Origin: Fibrobacteria bacterium
GTDB taxonomy: Bacteria > Fibrobacterota > Fibrobacteria > UBA11236
Length of the DNA stretch: 64,000 nt
Direction: 5' to 3'
Assembly (NCBI GenBank): GCA_025360005.1
Contig: JANYDA010000065.1
Span: 1-64,000, forward strand
Positions 14,586 through 24,392 of the stretch are shown in pieces. The translations under genes and the position numbers were made by a program. Under the pieces are notes generated by a model. The model searched no databases. It worked only from the letters and a program-made list of their open reading frames with translations, and had not been told where the DNA came from. The first letter of the stretch is position 1; each line of letters begins with the position of its first letter.

Positions 14586-15956
14586 CTACTCCGTCCCCTT
14601 GGCTTCCATCTTCGCTTCCATCTGCACGGTGATGCCGTTCTTCTTCATCATGTCGTACAGGGTGGGCCTGGTCAATCCGGTGACCTTGGCGGCCAGGCTG
14701 ATATTGCCCTTGGCCTGCTTCAGGGCATTGAGGAGGAAATTGCGATCGAACATCTGGCGGGCTTCCCGGTAGGAGAGGACCGTGAAGGAGGTTTCCGAAA
14801 GCTGCAGGTCCTCGTTCTCGATAATCTGGGCCGTGCAGGTGATGGAAGCGCGGTTGAGCTTGTTCTCCAATTCGCGCACGTTGCCGGGCCAGCTGTAATT
14901 CTGCAGCATCTGTTCCGCGCGCTTGCCGAGCTTGAGGCGCGGCTGGCCGAATTTGGAGCGGTTGGCCTCGATGATGGCGGCGGCGATGAGCGGGATATCG
15001 TCCTTGCGATCGCGCAAGGGCGGCAGGTGGATCTCGAACTCGCTGAGCCGGTAATAGAGATCGGTCCGCATGGCGGTATTGCCCTTCTCGGACAGGTTGG
15101 TCTTGTTGGTGGCCGCGATGATGCGGACGTTGAGCGACCGGAAGGTGGTTTCGCCCACGCGCTGGAGCCGCTGGTCCTGGAGGAAACGCAGCAGCTTGAC
15201 TTGCAGGGCCATGGGCATGTCGCCTATCTCGTCCAGGAAAAGCGTGCCCTTGTGGGCGGATTCGATGAGGCCCACCTTATCCGTATTGGCGCCCGTGAAA
15301 GCGCCCTTGACGTAGCCGAACAATTCCGATTCCATCAGGCTGGCCGGGATGGATCCGCAATTGATGGGCACGAATATCTCGTTGCGGCGCATGCTGTGGT
15401 AGTGGATGGCGCGCGCGCATAATTCCTTGCCGGTGCCGCTCTCGCCGGTCAGCAGGACGTTCACGCCCGTCTTGGCCAGCTTGCGGATATGCTCGAAGAT
15501 CTTGCGCATGGCTTCGCTCTGGCCGATCATGAGGTTGTCCGCCTCGCTGGGGAGCCCCACCGAGGCTTTCTCCGCCGGGGGCTTCTCGAGCGCGCTCATG
15601 CGCAACGCGCGTTCCAGGATCACCTTGAGCAAGTCTATGTCCACGGGCTTTTGCAGGAAGTCGAATGCGCCGCGTTCCACCGCGTTCCGTCCCAGGTCCG
15701 CGCTCATGTTGGAGGTGATGACGATGATCTTGCTCATGCGATCCTCGCCCAGCACGGCGTCGATTATTTCCAGGCCGCGCTCCGGCTTGTTCTCCAGGCC
15801 CATGTCCAGGCAGATGACGCGCGGCCTTTGTTTGCGCAGGCTTTCCAGGCAGCCGTCCAGGGTCTCCGCTTCCAGCACTTCATAGTCGGAATTGAGCGCC
15901 CATTTCATCTGCTCGCGCAAGCCTGCGTTGTCTTCCACCAAAAGCAATTTGATCAT
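14586..15956 (-). CDS. prsR: Sigma-54-dependent response regulator PrsR (456 aa)
   Basis: The receiver domain (phosphoacceptor Asp51 in VICLDMGL, FDFLQKPVD) is followed by a sigma-54 AAA+ domain with Walker A GESGTGKE, the GAFTGA loop that contacts sigma-54 and Walker B FLDEIGDM. A Fis-type helix-turn-helix closes the protein (AAKVTGLTRPTLYDMM). This matches the PEP-CTERM-box response regulator of exosortase loci. ATG 15956 begins exactly at the receiver domain. The gene partners PrsK at 16832 although a methyltransferase lies between. It should activate sigma-54 promoters of EPS or exosortase substrate genes; I did not see a convincing -24/-12 site in this window. Confidence 0.9.
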   Translation of the reverse strand: MIKLLLVEDNAGLREQMKWALNSDYEVLEAETLDGCLESLRKQRPRVICLDMGLENKPERGLEIIDAVLGEDRMSKIIVITSNMSADLGRNAVERGAFDFLQKPVDIDLLKVILERALRMSALEKPPAEKASVGLPSEADNLMIGQSEAMRKIFEHIRKLAKTGVNVLLTGESGTGKELCARAIHYHSMRRNEIFVPINCGSIPASLMESELFGYVKGAFTGANTDKVGLIESAHKGTLFLDEIGDMPMALQVKLLRFLQDQRLQRVGETTFRSLNVRIIAATNKTNLSEKGNTAMRTDLYYRLSEFEIHLPPLRDRKDDIPLIAAAIIEANRSKFGQPRLKLGKRAEQMLQNYSWPGNVRELENKLNRASITCTAQIIENEDLQLSETSFTVLSYREARQMFDRNFLLNALKQAKGNISLAAKVTGLTRPTLYDMMKKNGITVQMEAKMEAKGTE

Positions 15957-16018
15957 TTGCGGCCCTTCCCCGTTGCCGCGGAAAAAGATAGCAAGGATAC
16001 CCGGCCTATCCGGGGCGA

Positions 16019-16822
16019 TCAGCCGGGCTTGCGCGCCACCAGGGTGATATCGTTGTCGCGGGAAACCGAAAAGACGCGGCCGGTGCGGTCGAAAACCGCC
16101 GAGCCGCCCAGGAATCCCACCGATTCCAGTTGGGCCTGCTGCTGCTTTTCCGTGATGTAATAAATCAGGGTGGCGTAATTGTGGTAGGTATCGTTGACGA
16201 TGCAATAGTCCTCGCATTCCCGTTCCAGCCGTCGGAGGCGGAAGCGGTTCACCAGGCCGGAGGCGGTGTCGCGGAGGAATCCGACCGCGCTCTTGAGAAG
16301 GAGCACCGGGTTGCGGGCGGGCTCCATGGCGGGAAAGCGAAAGCGGCGATTGTGGCCCTCCCTATCCCGGTTTCCGGTGGAGAAGACGAAAGCGCCGCCC
16401 GGCCGCAAAACCCGGTAAACCTCCCGCAGGATGGCCATGCGCCCCTGGTGATCGACCATGCCGATGCCCGTGCAGGAGAAAAAGACCAGGAAGAAGCATC
16501 CATCCGCAAAGCGGGACAAATCCCGGGCATCCCCCTGCACGAATTCCGCGTCGGGATATTTCCGTCGGCACGCTTCGATCATGCCCGCCGTATAGTCCAG
16601 GCCCGTGTAGAGCCGACTGATGGCGCGGAGCGCTTTTACGGTGCGTCCGGCGCCCACGCCCAGATCCAGGATGGGTTGGCCGCGCGCCTCCTCCGCCACC
16701 AAGGCCAACGCGCCTTCTTCGGCGGGGAACAGCGCGTCCTTCCAGGTATTCTCGACAACGGCGTACGCGGTGACCGAAGCGTCCATCGTCTTTCTATTGA
16801 TATCGTCAAGGGAAGCGCGCAT
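16019..16822 (-). CDS. Class I SAM-dependent methyltransferase (267 aa)
   Basis: Motif I (PILDLGVGAGRTV) near residue 50 and the acidic GLDYTAGMIE region that follows are those of class I methyltransferases. The sequence around FFSCTGIGMVDHQGRMAILRE, then RVLRPGGAF, is typical of UbiE-like small-molecule enzymes. It starts 9 bases after prsK and precedes prsR by 62 bases, so it is transcribed with the sensor and regulator. The acceptor is unknown; it could methylate a sugar or lipid of the polysaccharide. Its place inside a two-component pair is unusual. Confidence 0.85.
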   Translation of the reverse strand: MRASLDDINRKTMDASVTAYAVVENTWKDALFPAEEGALALVAEEARGQPILDLGVGAGRTVKALRAISRLYTGLDYTAGMIEACRRKYPDAEFVQGDARDLSRFADGCFFLVFFSCTGIGMVDHQGRMAILREVYRVLRPGGAFVFSTGNRDREGHNRRFRFPAMEPARNPVLLLKSAVGFLRDTASGLVNRFRLRRLERECEDYCIVNDTYHNYATLIYYITEKQQQAQLESVGFLGGSAVFDRTGRVFSVSRDNDITLVARKPG

Positions 16823-16831
16823 GGGATTCCT

Positions 16832-19030
16832 TCAATCGGCCGGCGGTTCGCCGCGGCCGGCGGCGGCGGGGAGCAAAATGCAGAACTCGGTGCCCTTGCC
16901 AAGTTCCGAGTGGCAAAGGATGCGGCCGCCCATGCGTTCCACCAGGGACTTGCATTGGTACAACCCTATGCCCACGCCCTTCTCCTTGGTGGTGGCGAAG
17001 GGTTGGAAAAGCCGGCTGCGCACGAACTCGGCGGCCATGCCCGTGCCCGAGTCCTCCACCAGCACGTAGGCGCCGTAGCTGGAAAAGAACATCTCGCCTC
17101 CGCCGAACAGATCCCGCAGCCGGGCGGGAACGGACTTCTCCAGGAAGCCGTAAGAGATGGCCAGGCGCTCCGGGCGCTCCTCATTGCCTTTGCCCCGCAG
17201 CGCTTCCAAAGCATTGTTCACCAGGTTGCGCATCACGAAGAAAAGCGCCTGCCTGTCCATGGAGACGCGCTCCTCGCTCTCGCCCCGGAACTCCAGCGCC
17301 AGCCCGGGCAGGGAGGCCAGCCCGGAATTGGCGATGACCTCTTCCAACAGCGGTCTCAGGGGATGCGCCGCCATGATCATGTCCTGATGCTTGGGGGCCG
17401 CGGCCAGCCTATCGATAAGGCTTTGCAGGTTGGCGGAGCAGCTCTTGACGGAGCTCATCATGCTGGCCTGGAAGGAAGGATTGCCCATGTTGCGCTCCGC
17501 GTTCCGGAGCAGCAGGCTCAGGGTGGCGATCTGGTTCTTGATGTCGTGGATGATGAAAGAGGCCACATGGTGGAACGATTCGAACTGCTTCTGCTCGATA
17601 CGCTCCTTAAGCACCCGGTTCTTGAAGATGACGTCCCCGATGGAGTTGGTGAACACGGAGATAAGCGCCAGGTCCTCCGGATCGAAAGGCTCTCCGCGCC
17701 CGCCCCGCAAGGCCAGGATGCCGGCCAGGCGTTCGTCGATGAAGATGGGGAAAACGGCGTCGAACCGAAGCAAGGCCGCCAGGGTTTCCGCGCGCACCGC
17801 CGCGCGGGCCGGGCGCCCTTCCGCGTCCTCCACCATCAGGTCCACCGGATTTCCTTCCCGCGCCAGCATGCGGGCCAGCGGACTGTCGCCGCCGATGATC
17901 AGGCCGTGCCGGGTGGACTCCTCCTTGTTCTCGTGCTGGTAGAAATTCCCATCCTGCCAATTGAGGACGAAAACGTAGGCGTCGTCCACGGTCACGGAAT
18001 ACTTCATGTTCTCCACCAGCTCGGTCAGGGCCGAGTTCACATCGGCGCCCGACAGCAGGGTGCGGTGGAGGTTGAAGAATTGCTCGCGGTAATCGTACTT
18101 GCGGGAATAGAGCTGCTTGTTGAGGAACCGGCTGATGCGCCTGCGCATGGTGCCCGATCCCAAGATGAGCAGGGCCAGGAAACACAGCGAGAAGCCGACC
18201 AGGAAGACTTCGAAATACGAGAAGTCCAGGTGAAACCAACGGAAGAGGAAAACCGTGGCAGCCACCCCCAGGAAGGCCGATCCCGTTAGGAAAGCGGTGG
18301 CGGAGGTGTAGATCGTATCGCGCGGCACGGAGATGCTTTCCACTCCCAGCCGATAGCGCAGGAAGCCGGCCAGCACCACCGGGAACACCACCCCGTATAC
18401 CACGGAGGACGCCTCGGCGAAATGCTGCGGCAAGTCCCGGTAGAGCAGCACGCGCGAGAAATAGCAGAGGTGGAATAAGCTCAGCACTCCCAGCCCTATG
18501 AAGCACAACCTGCCGATGCGGCGCTGATAGTCCAAGGCGAACCGGTAAGTGCTTTCCAGGAGATAGAGGGTATACACGGCGATCAGGACGAACAGCACGG
18601 GCACCAGCAGACCCGCTCCCTCGAAGCGGAGGCCGGATCCGATTTCATCCAATCGGACCGTCGCCCGCCCGGGCAGGAACAACAGGAATTCGGCCAGCGC
18701 GGCGCCCGCCGCCAGCAGCGCGAAAAGAGGCGGACGCCTTGCCGATCCGTCGGAGACGGCTTCGTCGCCGCGGAGGAAATTGCGCGCCAGCGCGAGCAGG
18801 CCCAGCGAAGCCGCCAGGTCCAGGCCCAACAGGATCAGGTTGAGATCGAACCAGTGCGCAAGGGAGAGAGCGAAGGCGGCCGAGTAGCCCATCCACAGAT
18901 GGATGGTGAAAAGGCCGGCAACTCCCAGCAGCAAAAACCGCTGGACTTTCCGGTAGGTTTTGAACTGGACCAGGAATCCGAGCGCCAACAGGAGCACGGT
19001 GGCGAGTACCAGGAAACCTAGCAGCAGCAT
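16832..19030 (-). CDS. prsK: XrtA-type histidine kinase PrsK (732 aa)
   Basis: The amino half has about eight transmembrane helices, then a GAF-like domain (DVIFKNRVLKERIEQKQ at its end). A histidine kinase core follows: HDIKNQ as the phosphorylated H box, NLVNNALEAL as N box, DSGTGM and GVGIGLYQCK as G boxes. This layout is the same as in PEP-CTERM system kinases. It pairs with PrsR and probably senses envelope or polysaccharide status. The gene follows the BY-kinase by 54 bases and overlaps nothing. Length is normal for the family. Confidence 0.9.
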   Translation of the reverse strand: MLLLGFLVLATVLLLALGFLVQFKTYRKVQRFLLLGVAGLFTIHLWMGYSAAFALSLAHWFDLNLILLGLDLAASLGLLALARNFLRGDEAVSDGSARRPPLFALLAAGAALAEFLLFLPGRATVRLDEIGSGLRFEGAGLLVPVLFVLIAVYTLYLLESTYRFALDYQRRIGRLCFIGLGVLSLFHLCYFSRVLLYRDLPQHFAEASSVVYGVVFPVVLAGFLRYRLGVESISVPRDTIYTSATAFLTGSAFLGVAATVFLFRWFHLDFSYFEVFLVGFSLCFLALLILGSGTMRRRISRFLNKQLYSRKYDYREQFFNLHRTLLSGADVNSALTELVENMKYSVTVDDAYVFVLNWQDGNFYQHENKEESTRHGLIIGGDSPLARMLAREGNPVDLMVEDAEGRPARAAVRAETLAALLRFDAVFPIFIDERLAGILALRGGRGEPFDPEDLALISVFTNSIGDVIFKNRVLKERIEQKQFESFHHVASFIIHDIKNQIATLSLLLRNAERNMGNPSFQASMMSSVKSCSANLQSLIDRLAAAPKHQDMIMAAHPLRPLLEEVIANSGLASLPGLALEFRGESEERVSMDRQALFFVMRNLVNNALEALRGKGNEERPERLAISYGFLEKSVPARLRDLFGGGEMFFSSYGAYVLVEDSGTGMAAEFVRSRLFQPFATTKEKGVGIGLYQCKSLVERMGGRILCHSELGKGTEFCILLPAAAGRGEPPAD

Positions 19031-19084
19031 GGTTTCATTCCGGTGTTCGCCGGGCGGAACGGGCTCCGGCCGCGGGACATTTCC

Positions 19085-21523
19085 TCAGGAGACGTAGTAG
19101 TGGCCGTACTTATGGTAGTGGTTTTTGACGAAAGGCGATTCCTCGACGGCGTTGACCACGCATCCGATCTTCACGTTGCGGTTGCGTATCAGCTCCAGCG
19201 CCTCCTCGGCGTCCGCGGCGGGAGTAAGGCCGGAGCGGATCACGAAGAGGACGTTGGGGATGACCTTCATGAGATTGAAGGCGTCGGCGGCCACGATGAC
19301 GGGCGGGGTATCGACGATGATGACTTCGAAATCGGTCTTGAGGAGGGCGATGACGGCGTTGATCTTGACCTGCGTGATGGCTTCCACGCTGCCGCCCAGG
19401 CGGTTGCCGTTGGCGAGCAGCATAAGGTTGTTCTCCTGCGTGGGAACGATGGTGCCGAAGAGGAGATCGCGCTGGCTCTGATCGGACAGCCCGGATTCTT
19501 CCAGGATGTCGGAAAGCCCCAGGCTGCTTTCCAGTTGGAAAATCTTCTCCTGGCGGCCGTGCCGGAAATCCGCGTCGATGAGCAGGGTGCGGCGCTTCTT
19601 GCGCGCGAAGCTGACGGCCAGATTGGCCGCGAACAGCGATTTGCCTTCGTAGGGCTGGGTGCTGGTGACGATGATGGCGGAATGCCCCGCGTCCTGGGGA
19701 AAGGAGAAATAGTTCTCCACCTCCGCGCGCACGGATCGGTAGTTTTCGATTTGGATCAGGGTCGAGGATTCGCCGCTGTACAGCAAGCGGTCTTCGATAG
19801 TGCTCCGCTCCTGCTTATCCTCGCTATGCTTCTGGTTGCTGACGGAATAGCTGATGCTCCCCAGCACCTTCACGCGGAGCTTGCGGGTGGCGTCGTCCCG
19901 GTTCCAGACCTTGCCGAAAAGAACCTGCTTGATGATGAACCAGAAAAACGCGGGGAAGAAACCGACCAGGAAGGCGAGGGCGGAAAACAGCAAACGGCGT
20001 TTCAGGTTGGTGGGTATGTATTCCGGCGGACGGGCGGGATCGACGATGGCGACCTTGAAGAGATTCCCGCTGGTGGACAGCTTGGCCCTATCGTAATCCA
20101 TCTGAAGGTTCTCCACGATGTGGGATGTATTGTCCTTCTCCTGGGTCAGCCGCTTGGCTTCCAGATCGGTGGTCACCGGGACGGTCTTGGGAAGGTAGCC
20201 GGCTATCTCCTTATTCAGCCTGTCCAGGCGCTTGTCCACCGTGGCTTGCGCGATAACGAGCAACTTCTCCGCGTCCGCGCTTAGGGCCAGGATTTCCTTC
20301 TCCGCCTCCTCCACCTTGGGGTGGGTGGGGGAAAAGTCATGGATGAGGGCGGCCTTCTTGGTCTCCAGATCGCGGATCTGGGTCTGCAGGGTAAGGACCT
20401 GCACCATGCCGAAGGACTGGAGCAGGTTCACGGCGTCCATCAGCCACAGTCTCTGCTGCTCTTCGGTGGTGACGGCGGCCCGGCGGTTCATGATCTGGGC
20501 CAGCTCCTCGCGGCGCTCGGTCTGCTTGGTCTTCTCCGACTCCGAATTCACAAGGGCATAGGCGTTGCCCTGCGGGTCGGCCGCCTGCAGGGAAGGGGAC
20601 TGGGCGTAGAAGGCCGCCAAGGCATCCTGGGCCTTCTTCTGGTTCTCCCGGGCCAGCTCCAGGTTCTTCTCCATCTTCCCCAGCACGTTGATGTCCTGCA
20701 CCTCGGTGGTTCCGTTGAAGACGGCGATGAAGTTCTTCACCAGTTCGTTGAGGACGTCCGCCACCATGAAAGGATCCCGGTCTTCCAGGAAGATGGTGTA
20801 GTTCACCTTGATCTCGGATTCCTGATCCAGGGCCTTGACGCCCAAACGCTTACGCAGATCCTTGATGACCATAGGCAAAGGCAGAAAATAAGTCTCCACC
20901 TGCGACTCACCGGATTCCAGGATGGAAGGCACCAGCTTGGCGGTGAGCCCGCCGAAGCGGACGGTATTGTCGGCGGGCACTTGGCCTTGGAACACGGTCG
21001 CCTTGGCGGAACCGTCGCCGGCATCGAACAGGATGGTCAGTTCCCGCCCGCGGCCGAATTTGAACAGGTAGGTGCCAAAGCGCGCATCGTCCCCGTACTG
21101 GACCTTCTCGAAGACATAGTTCCGGTAAACGTTCTTGGTTGCGATCCCGAACTGCAAGCCCATGTTCTGGATGGTCTTCGACATCACGTTGTAACTGTGG
21201 AAGAGCGCGACGATGGATTCCAGTTCGGTAATGGAAACGTCCTGGACCATATTGCGCTCCTCGCCCACCAATTTGGGAAAGCGGAGGCTAACGCTGGTCC
21301 AATACGTTTTCGGGATGTCGTAAAACGCCAGGAAGGTGGCGAGCGGTACGCCCATCAGTAACCACGCGATGATTATGACGTAACGCTTGAGCCATAGCAC
21401 GTGGCCGAAGGTGGAAAGGGACGAAACTTTGGATTGCGGATTGAGAAGATCCTGCAGCGAGACGGCGTCTTCTGCGGGTGCTTGTCCTTGCGGGCTGTCC
21501 ATAGGTCCAGTGATTCCCGCCAT
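19085..21523 (-). CDS. Wzz/BY-kinase: polysaccharide chain-length tyrosine autokinase (812 aa)
   Basis: A first membrane helix (YVIIIAWLLMGVPLATFLAF) is followed by a large periplasmic coiled-coil Wzz region (about 80-500), a second helix (LLFSALAFLVGFFPAFF), and a cytoplasmic BY-kinase domain. Walker A reads YEGKS (626-629 for EGKS), Walker A' TLLIDADFRHGR, Walker B VIIVDTPP. The carboxyl end has the tyrosine cluster Y803, Y806, Y809, Y810 for autophosphorylation. It controls chain length and export of the polysaccharide with the Wza-like protein at 55842. It diverges from the TPR gene across a short AT-rich region. M8 at 21502 is an alternative start. Confidence 0.92.
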   Translation of the reverse strand: MAGITGPMDSPQGQAPAEDAVSLQDLLNPQSKVSSLSTFGHVLWLKRYVIIIAWLLMGVPLATFLAFYDIPKTYWTSVSLRFPKLVGEERNMVQDVSITELESIVALFHSYNVMSKTIQNMGLQFGIATKNVYRNYVFEKVQYGDDARFGTYLFKFGRGRELTILFDAGDGSAKATVFQGQVPADNTVRFGGLTAKLVPSILESGESQVETYFLPLPMVIKDLRKRLGVKALDQESEIKVNYTIFLEDRDPFMVADVLNELVKNFIAVFNGTTEVQDINVLGKMEKNLELARENQKKAQDALAAFYAQSPSLQAADPQGNAYALVNSESEKTKQTERREELAQIMNRRAAVTTEEQQRLWLMDAVNLLQSFGMVQVLTLQTQIRDLETKKAALIHDFSPTHPKVEEAEKEILALSADAEKLLVIAQATVDKRLDRLNKEIAGYLPKTVPVTTDLEAKRLTQEKDNTSHIVENLQMDYDRAKLSTSGNLFKVAIVDPARPPEYIPTNLKRRLLFSALAFLVGFFPAFFWFIIKQVLFGKVWNRDDATRKLRVKVLGSISYSVSNQKHSEDKQERSTIEDRLLYSGESSTLIQIENYRSVRAEVENYFSFPQDAGHSAIIVTSTQPYEGKSLFAANLAVSFARKKRRTLLIDADFRHGRQEKIFQLESSLGLSDILEESGLSDQSQRDLLFGTIVPTQENNLMLLANGNRLGGSVEAITQVKINAVIALLKTDFEVIIVDTPPVIVAADAFNLMKVIPNVLFVIRSGLTPAADAEEALELIRNRNVKIGCVVNAVEESPFVKNHYHKYGHYYVS

Positions 21524-21567
21524 AATTTAGATTATAATTTATCCTCGGACAAAATGCGGTCTTCCTG
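21524..21567. promoter_or_regulatory. Divergent AT-rich promoter region
   Basis: Only 44 bases separate the BY-kinase and TPR genes. A TATAAT (21533-21538) lies in the symmetrical ATTATAAT, readable on both strands. No good -35 box is visible at normal spacing on either side, so this is a weak call. Confidence 0.35.
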
Positions 21568-23493
21568 ATGAAAAAAATACTCCTCGGCCTGCTCGCGATA
21601 ACGATGATCGGCGCCGGGGTGATGGCCGCTTATCGTTTCGAGAGTCCCGCCAGACGTTTTGAAAAACATATCGGGAAAGCGCGCATCCTGCTGCGGCGGA
21701 ACGATGCGGCGGGAGCGAAGCGCGAATTCCAGGCAGCCTACGCATTGCGCGGCGGATACCGTCCCACCGTTTCCGAAGAGGTGCTGTCCCTGGAGTTGGA
21801 GTCCCGCCTTAAGGAAAACCGGCGCGAGGAAGCGATTGCCTTGGCCAGGGAGTTCCTGAAAGGCGCGAACGCGCGAAACGCCAAGGTCCGGCTGACGCTG
21901 GCGCGCCTTCTCCTGGAGGGCGGCGACTTCGATGCGGCCTTCTCCCTGCTCAGCGCCATGATCGCGGAAAACCCTTCCGACTTGCGCGCGCGCGGCTTGT
22001 TGGCCGCGGTCCGGACGCGACAGGGACGGCCCGATCTCGCGGAGCAACAGTTCCGACAGATGGTGAAGGCTTATCCGGATTCGGCCTCGCTGCTTATTCT
22101 GCTGGCGGAAAACCTGGAGCTGCAGGGCAACCATGAGGAAAGGCGCGCCTTGCTCCGCCGCGCCTTGGACTTGCAACCCAAGAACCCGCAAGCCCGGCTC
22201 GCGCTGGTGGACGCCTGGTTGAAAGATCAGAAGCCCGACAGCGCCATGCTGGTGCTCGCCGACTGGGAAAATGCCGATACCGCGCTGGGTTACCAGATAG
22301 CCCTGCGCAAATCGGCCGTCCACTCCCTGACCGGCGGATTCGCCGCGGCCCATGCGGACCTCGCCCAGTTTCTGGACCAACAGCCCGCCCATGCGGGCGC
22401 CTATTTCGAAGACGCCGTGATCTTCGCAAAGCAGGGACAATACGACAGCGCCCGCTCGGTTTACCGGATCATGGGCCCGGAGTTCCCCGCCAAATCGGAT
22501 ATCATCGCCCGCTGCGATGCGCTGCTGCTGCTGGTGGAGAAGAAACCGGCCGAAGCCTTGTCCGCCATCCAAACCCGCGACCCGGCGTTGGAGCATGCGG
22601 AGAACCGCGCCATCGCGCTTTACGCCTACCTGGCGCTCGGTGACGAAACCAGGTCCCGGGAAATCGCGGACATGCCCCAGGCGGAAGGGTCGCCGAAAAC
22701 GGATTACCGGAACTTGGTAGCGCAAGCGGAGAAGGATCCCGGCTTCCTTTCCGGCTTGGCGCTGGTGAACTTCTTCCTGCTTGCGCGGCAGCCTTACCAA
22801 ACGCTGAAAGCCTGCGAGCGTTTCCATAAAGCCTATCCCACCAACCCGCTGGCGGTGACGTTGCTTGCCGATCAATACCGGGCCATCGGCAGACCGGACC
22901 TGGTCTACCAGGTGCTGAGCAAGGTTCCCAAGCCCAACCACTCCCAGCGCCTGCTCATGGCGGGCTATCTGCTTGCGGTCCGGCGCGACAGAGAAGCCAT
23001 GGCGCTGCTGGAGAAGGATCTGGCCGATAGCGCCGCCGCGGGCGCCAACTTGATGTTGGCCGAAGCCTATGCCAAATCCGGGAACGCCGATCGCGCGGCC
23101 GGCTACTATGAAAGGGAATTGCTCCTGGACGGCGGCAACATCGCGGCCCTCAACAACCTGGCCTGGCATTACGGCGTGGTGCGCAAAGACCCCGCCCGGG
23201 CGGCCCCTTATCTGGCCAGCCTCCAGTCCCGCGCGCAGTCGGATCCGCGCATCCTGGACACCATCGGCTGGATTTACGCCTTGAACGGGGAAGCGGGGAA
23301 AGGCGAAGCCTTTCTGCGGCAGGCCGCCTGCATCATTCCCGACAATCCCGCGTTCCTATACCATCTCGCCTTCGCGCAGGCGCGCGGCGGAAGCAAGGCC
23401 CAGGCGCGTAGCGGTTTGGAAAAGGCGCTGGCCTCGCCCGAACGCTGGGACGAAAAAGCCGATGCCGCCGCCCTCCTGAAATCCCTGATCTGA
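21568..23493 (+). CDS. PrsT-like tetratricopeptide repeat protein (641 aa)
   Basis: An amino-terminal membrane segment (ILLGLLAITMIGAGVMAAYRF) is followed by TPR-like helix pairs along the whole length, ending with the block ALNNLAWHYG, DTIGWIYALNGEAGKGEAFL and ARGGSKAQARSGLEKALA, as in PrsT of exosortase loci. PrsT is typically a lipoprotein of about 900 residues; here there is no lipobox cysteine and the protein is shorter, so it may be a diverged homologue, anchored by its helix in the inner membrane. It starts an operon with the exosortase and EpsI genes. It is likely a scaffold for polysaccharide or exosortase assembly. Confidence 0.8.
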   Translation: MKKILLGLLAITMIGAGVMAAYRFESPARRFEKHIGKARILLRRNDAAGAKREFQAAYALRGGYRPTVSEEVLSLELESRLKENRREEAIALAREFLKGANARNAKVRLTLARLLLEGGDFDAAFSLLSAMIAENPSDLRARGLLAAVRTRQGRPDLAEQQFRQMVKAYPDSASLLILLAENLELQGNHEERRALLRRALDLQPKNPQARLALVDAWLKDQKPDSAMLVLADWENADTALGYQIALRKSAVHSLTGGFAAAHADLAQFLDQQPAHAGAYFEDAVIFAKQGQYDSARSVYRIMGPEFPAKSDIIARCDALLLLVEKKPAEALSAIQTRDPALEHAENRAIALYAYLALGDETRSREIADMPQAEGSPKTDYRNLVAQAEKDPGFLSGLALVNFFLLARQPYQTLKACERFHKAYPTNPLAVTLLADQYRAIGRPDLVYQVLSKVPKPNHSQRLLMAGYLLAVRRDREAMALLEKDLADSAAAGANLMLAEAYAKSGNADRAAGYYERELLLDGGNIAALNNLAWHYGVVRKDPARAAPYLASLQSRAQSDPRILDTIGWIYALNGEAGKGEAFLRQAACIIPDNPAFLYHLAFAQARGGSKAQARSGLEKALASPERWDEKADAAALLKSLI

Positions 23494-23522
23494 AACCGGA
23501 ACCGGGAGCGGGAGCGGAAACG

Positions 23523-24392
23523 ATGAAGGAGCCCATCGGAAAAACATCCGCCATCCTCCTCGCAAGCCTCCTGGCCGCGGCCCTGATCGCCGCGTATCTG
23601 CCCACCCTGGAATGGATGCGGGAACGGTTCGCCGGGATCGACAGCTACTACGGGCACGGCTACCTGGTTCCCTTTATCTTCGCCTTCCTGCTCTACCGTA
23701 GCCGCGAGGCCTGGCTGCCCCATATCGGCCGCCTTACGCGCGGCGGCGTCGCCCTCTCGGCCGCTTTTTTCGCGGCCGCCATCGCCATGAATTTCCTGGG
23801 ACAAAGGCTGACCATCTTCTTCCTCTCCGGCCTGTCGCTGCCCTTGACCGTGCTGGGCGTGGGCGCCATGCTGTTCAATCCCGCCGGCCTGGCCAGGCTC
23901 CGGTTCCCCTTCCTGTTCCTCTACGCCATGGTGCCGGTTCCCAACGAATTGCTGGAGTTGATCTCCACGCCTTTGAAAATCCTGGTCTCCCGCGCGGCGG
24001 TAGCCACCGTGGACCTGCTGGGCGTTCCCGTGATCCTGAATGGATTCGAAGTGCATCTCCGCTGGGGCCCGCTGATCGTGGGGAACCCATGCTCCGGCCT
24101 GCGCTCCCTGGTCTCGCTGACCGCCTTGGCCGCTCTGGTGGCTTACCTGAGCCCCCTGCGTCCCAAGGCGCGGGCAGCGGTGTTCCTCATGGCCATACCC
24201 ATCGCCATCATTTGCAACTATGCCCGCATCACCACCCTGCTGATGATCGCCGACAGCTGGGGACTGGCCTCCGTGGAGCCGGGCTCGCCGGCCCATGACG
24301 GCTCCGGCTACGCCCTGTTCGCGCTCGCGTTCCTCACTCTCATCGCCGTCTCGCGCTGGTTGGAAAAAAAATGGCCCTCGTCCGCAAACTAG
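23523..24392 (+). CDS. Exosortase (transpeptidase-like membrane protein, 289 aa)
   Basis: Eight or so hydrophobic helices surround the exosortase catalytic residues: Cys190 in GNPCSGLRSL, Arg235 in NYARITTLL, and His258 in AHDGSGYALF. This is the full triad of the EpsH/Xrt family, and length fits the single-domain type. The enzyme cuts the PEP-CTERM tail of secreted proteins, or, in EPS loci, may act on proteins made with the polymer. PrsK, PrsR and PrsT in the same locus indicate the XrtA class. It is followed by epsI with a 22-base overlap. No protein with a PEP-CTERM tail was found in the window. Confidence 0.9.
   Translation: MKEPIGKTSAILLASLLAAALIAAYLPTLEWMRERFAGIDSYYGHGYLVPFIFAFLLYRSREAWLPHIGRLTRGGVALSAAFFAAAIAMNFLGQRLTIFFLSGLSLPLTVLGVGAMLFNPAGLARLRFPFLFLYAMVPVPNELLELISTPLKILVSRAAVATVDLLGVPVILNGFEVHLRWGPLIVGNPCSGLRSLVSLTALAALVAYLSPLRPKARAAVFLMAIPIAIICNYARITTLLMIADSWGLASVEPGSPAHDGSGYALFALAFLTLIAVSRWLEKKWPSSAN

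Noticed and set aside
16130-18289. Open frame of 719 codons on the plus strand
   Set aside because: It is antisense to the methyltransferase and PrsK, both with clear motifs; no start signal or family pattern.
21532-23169. Open frame of 545 codons on the minus strand
   Set aside because: It is antisense to the TPR gene and has no recognisable domain.
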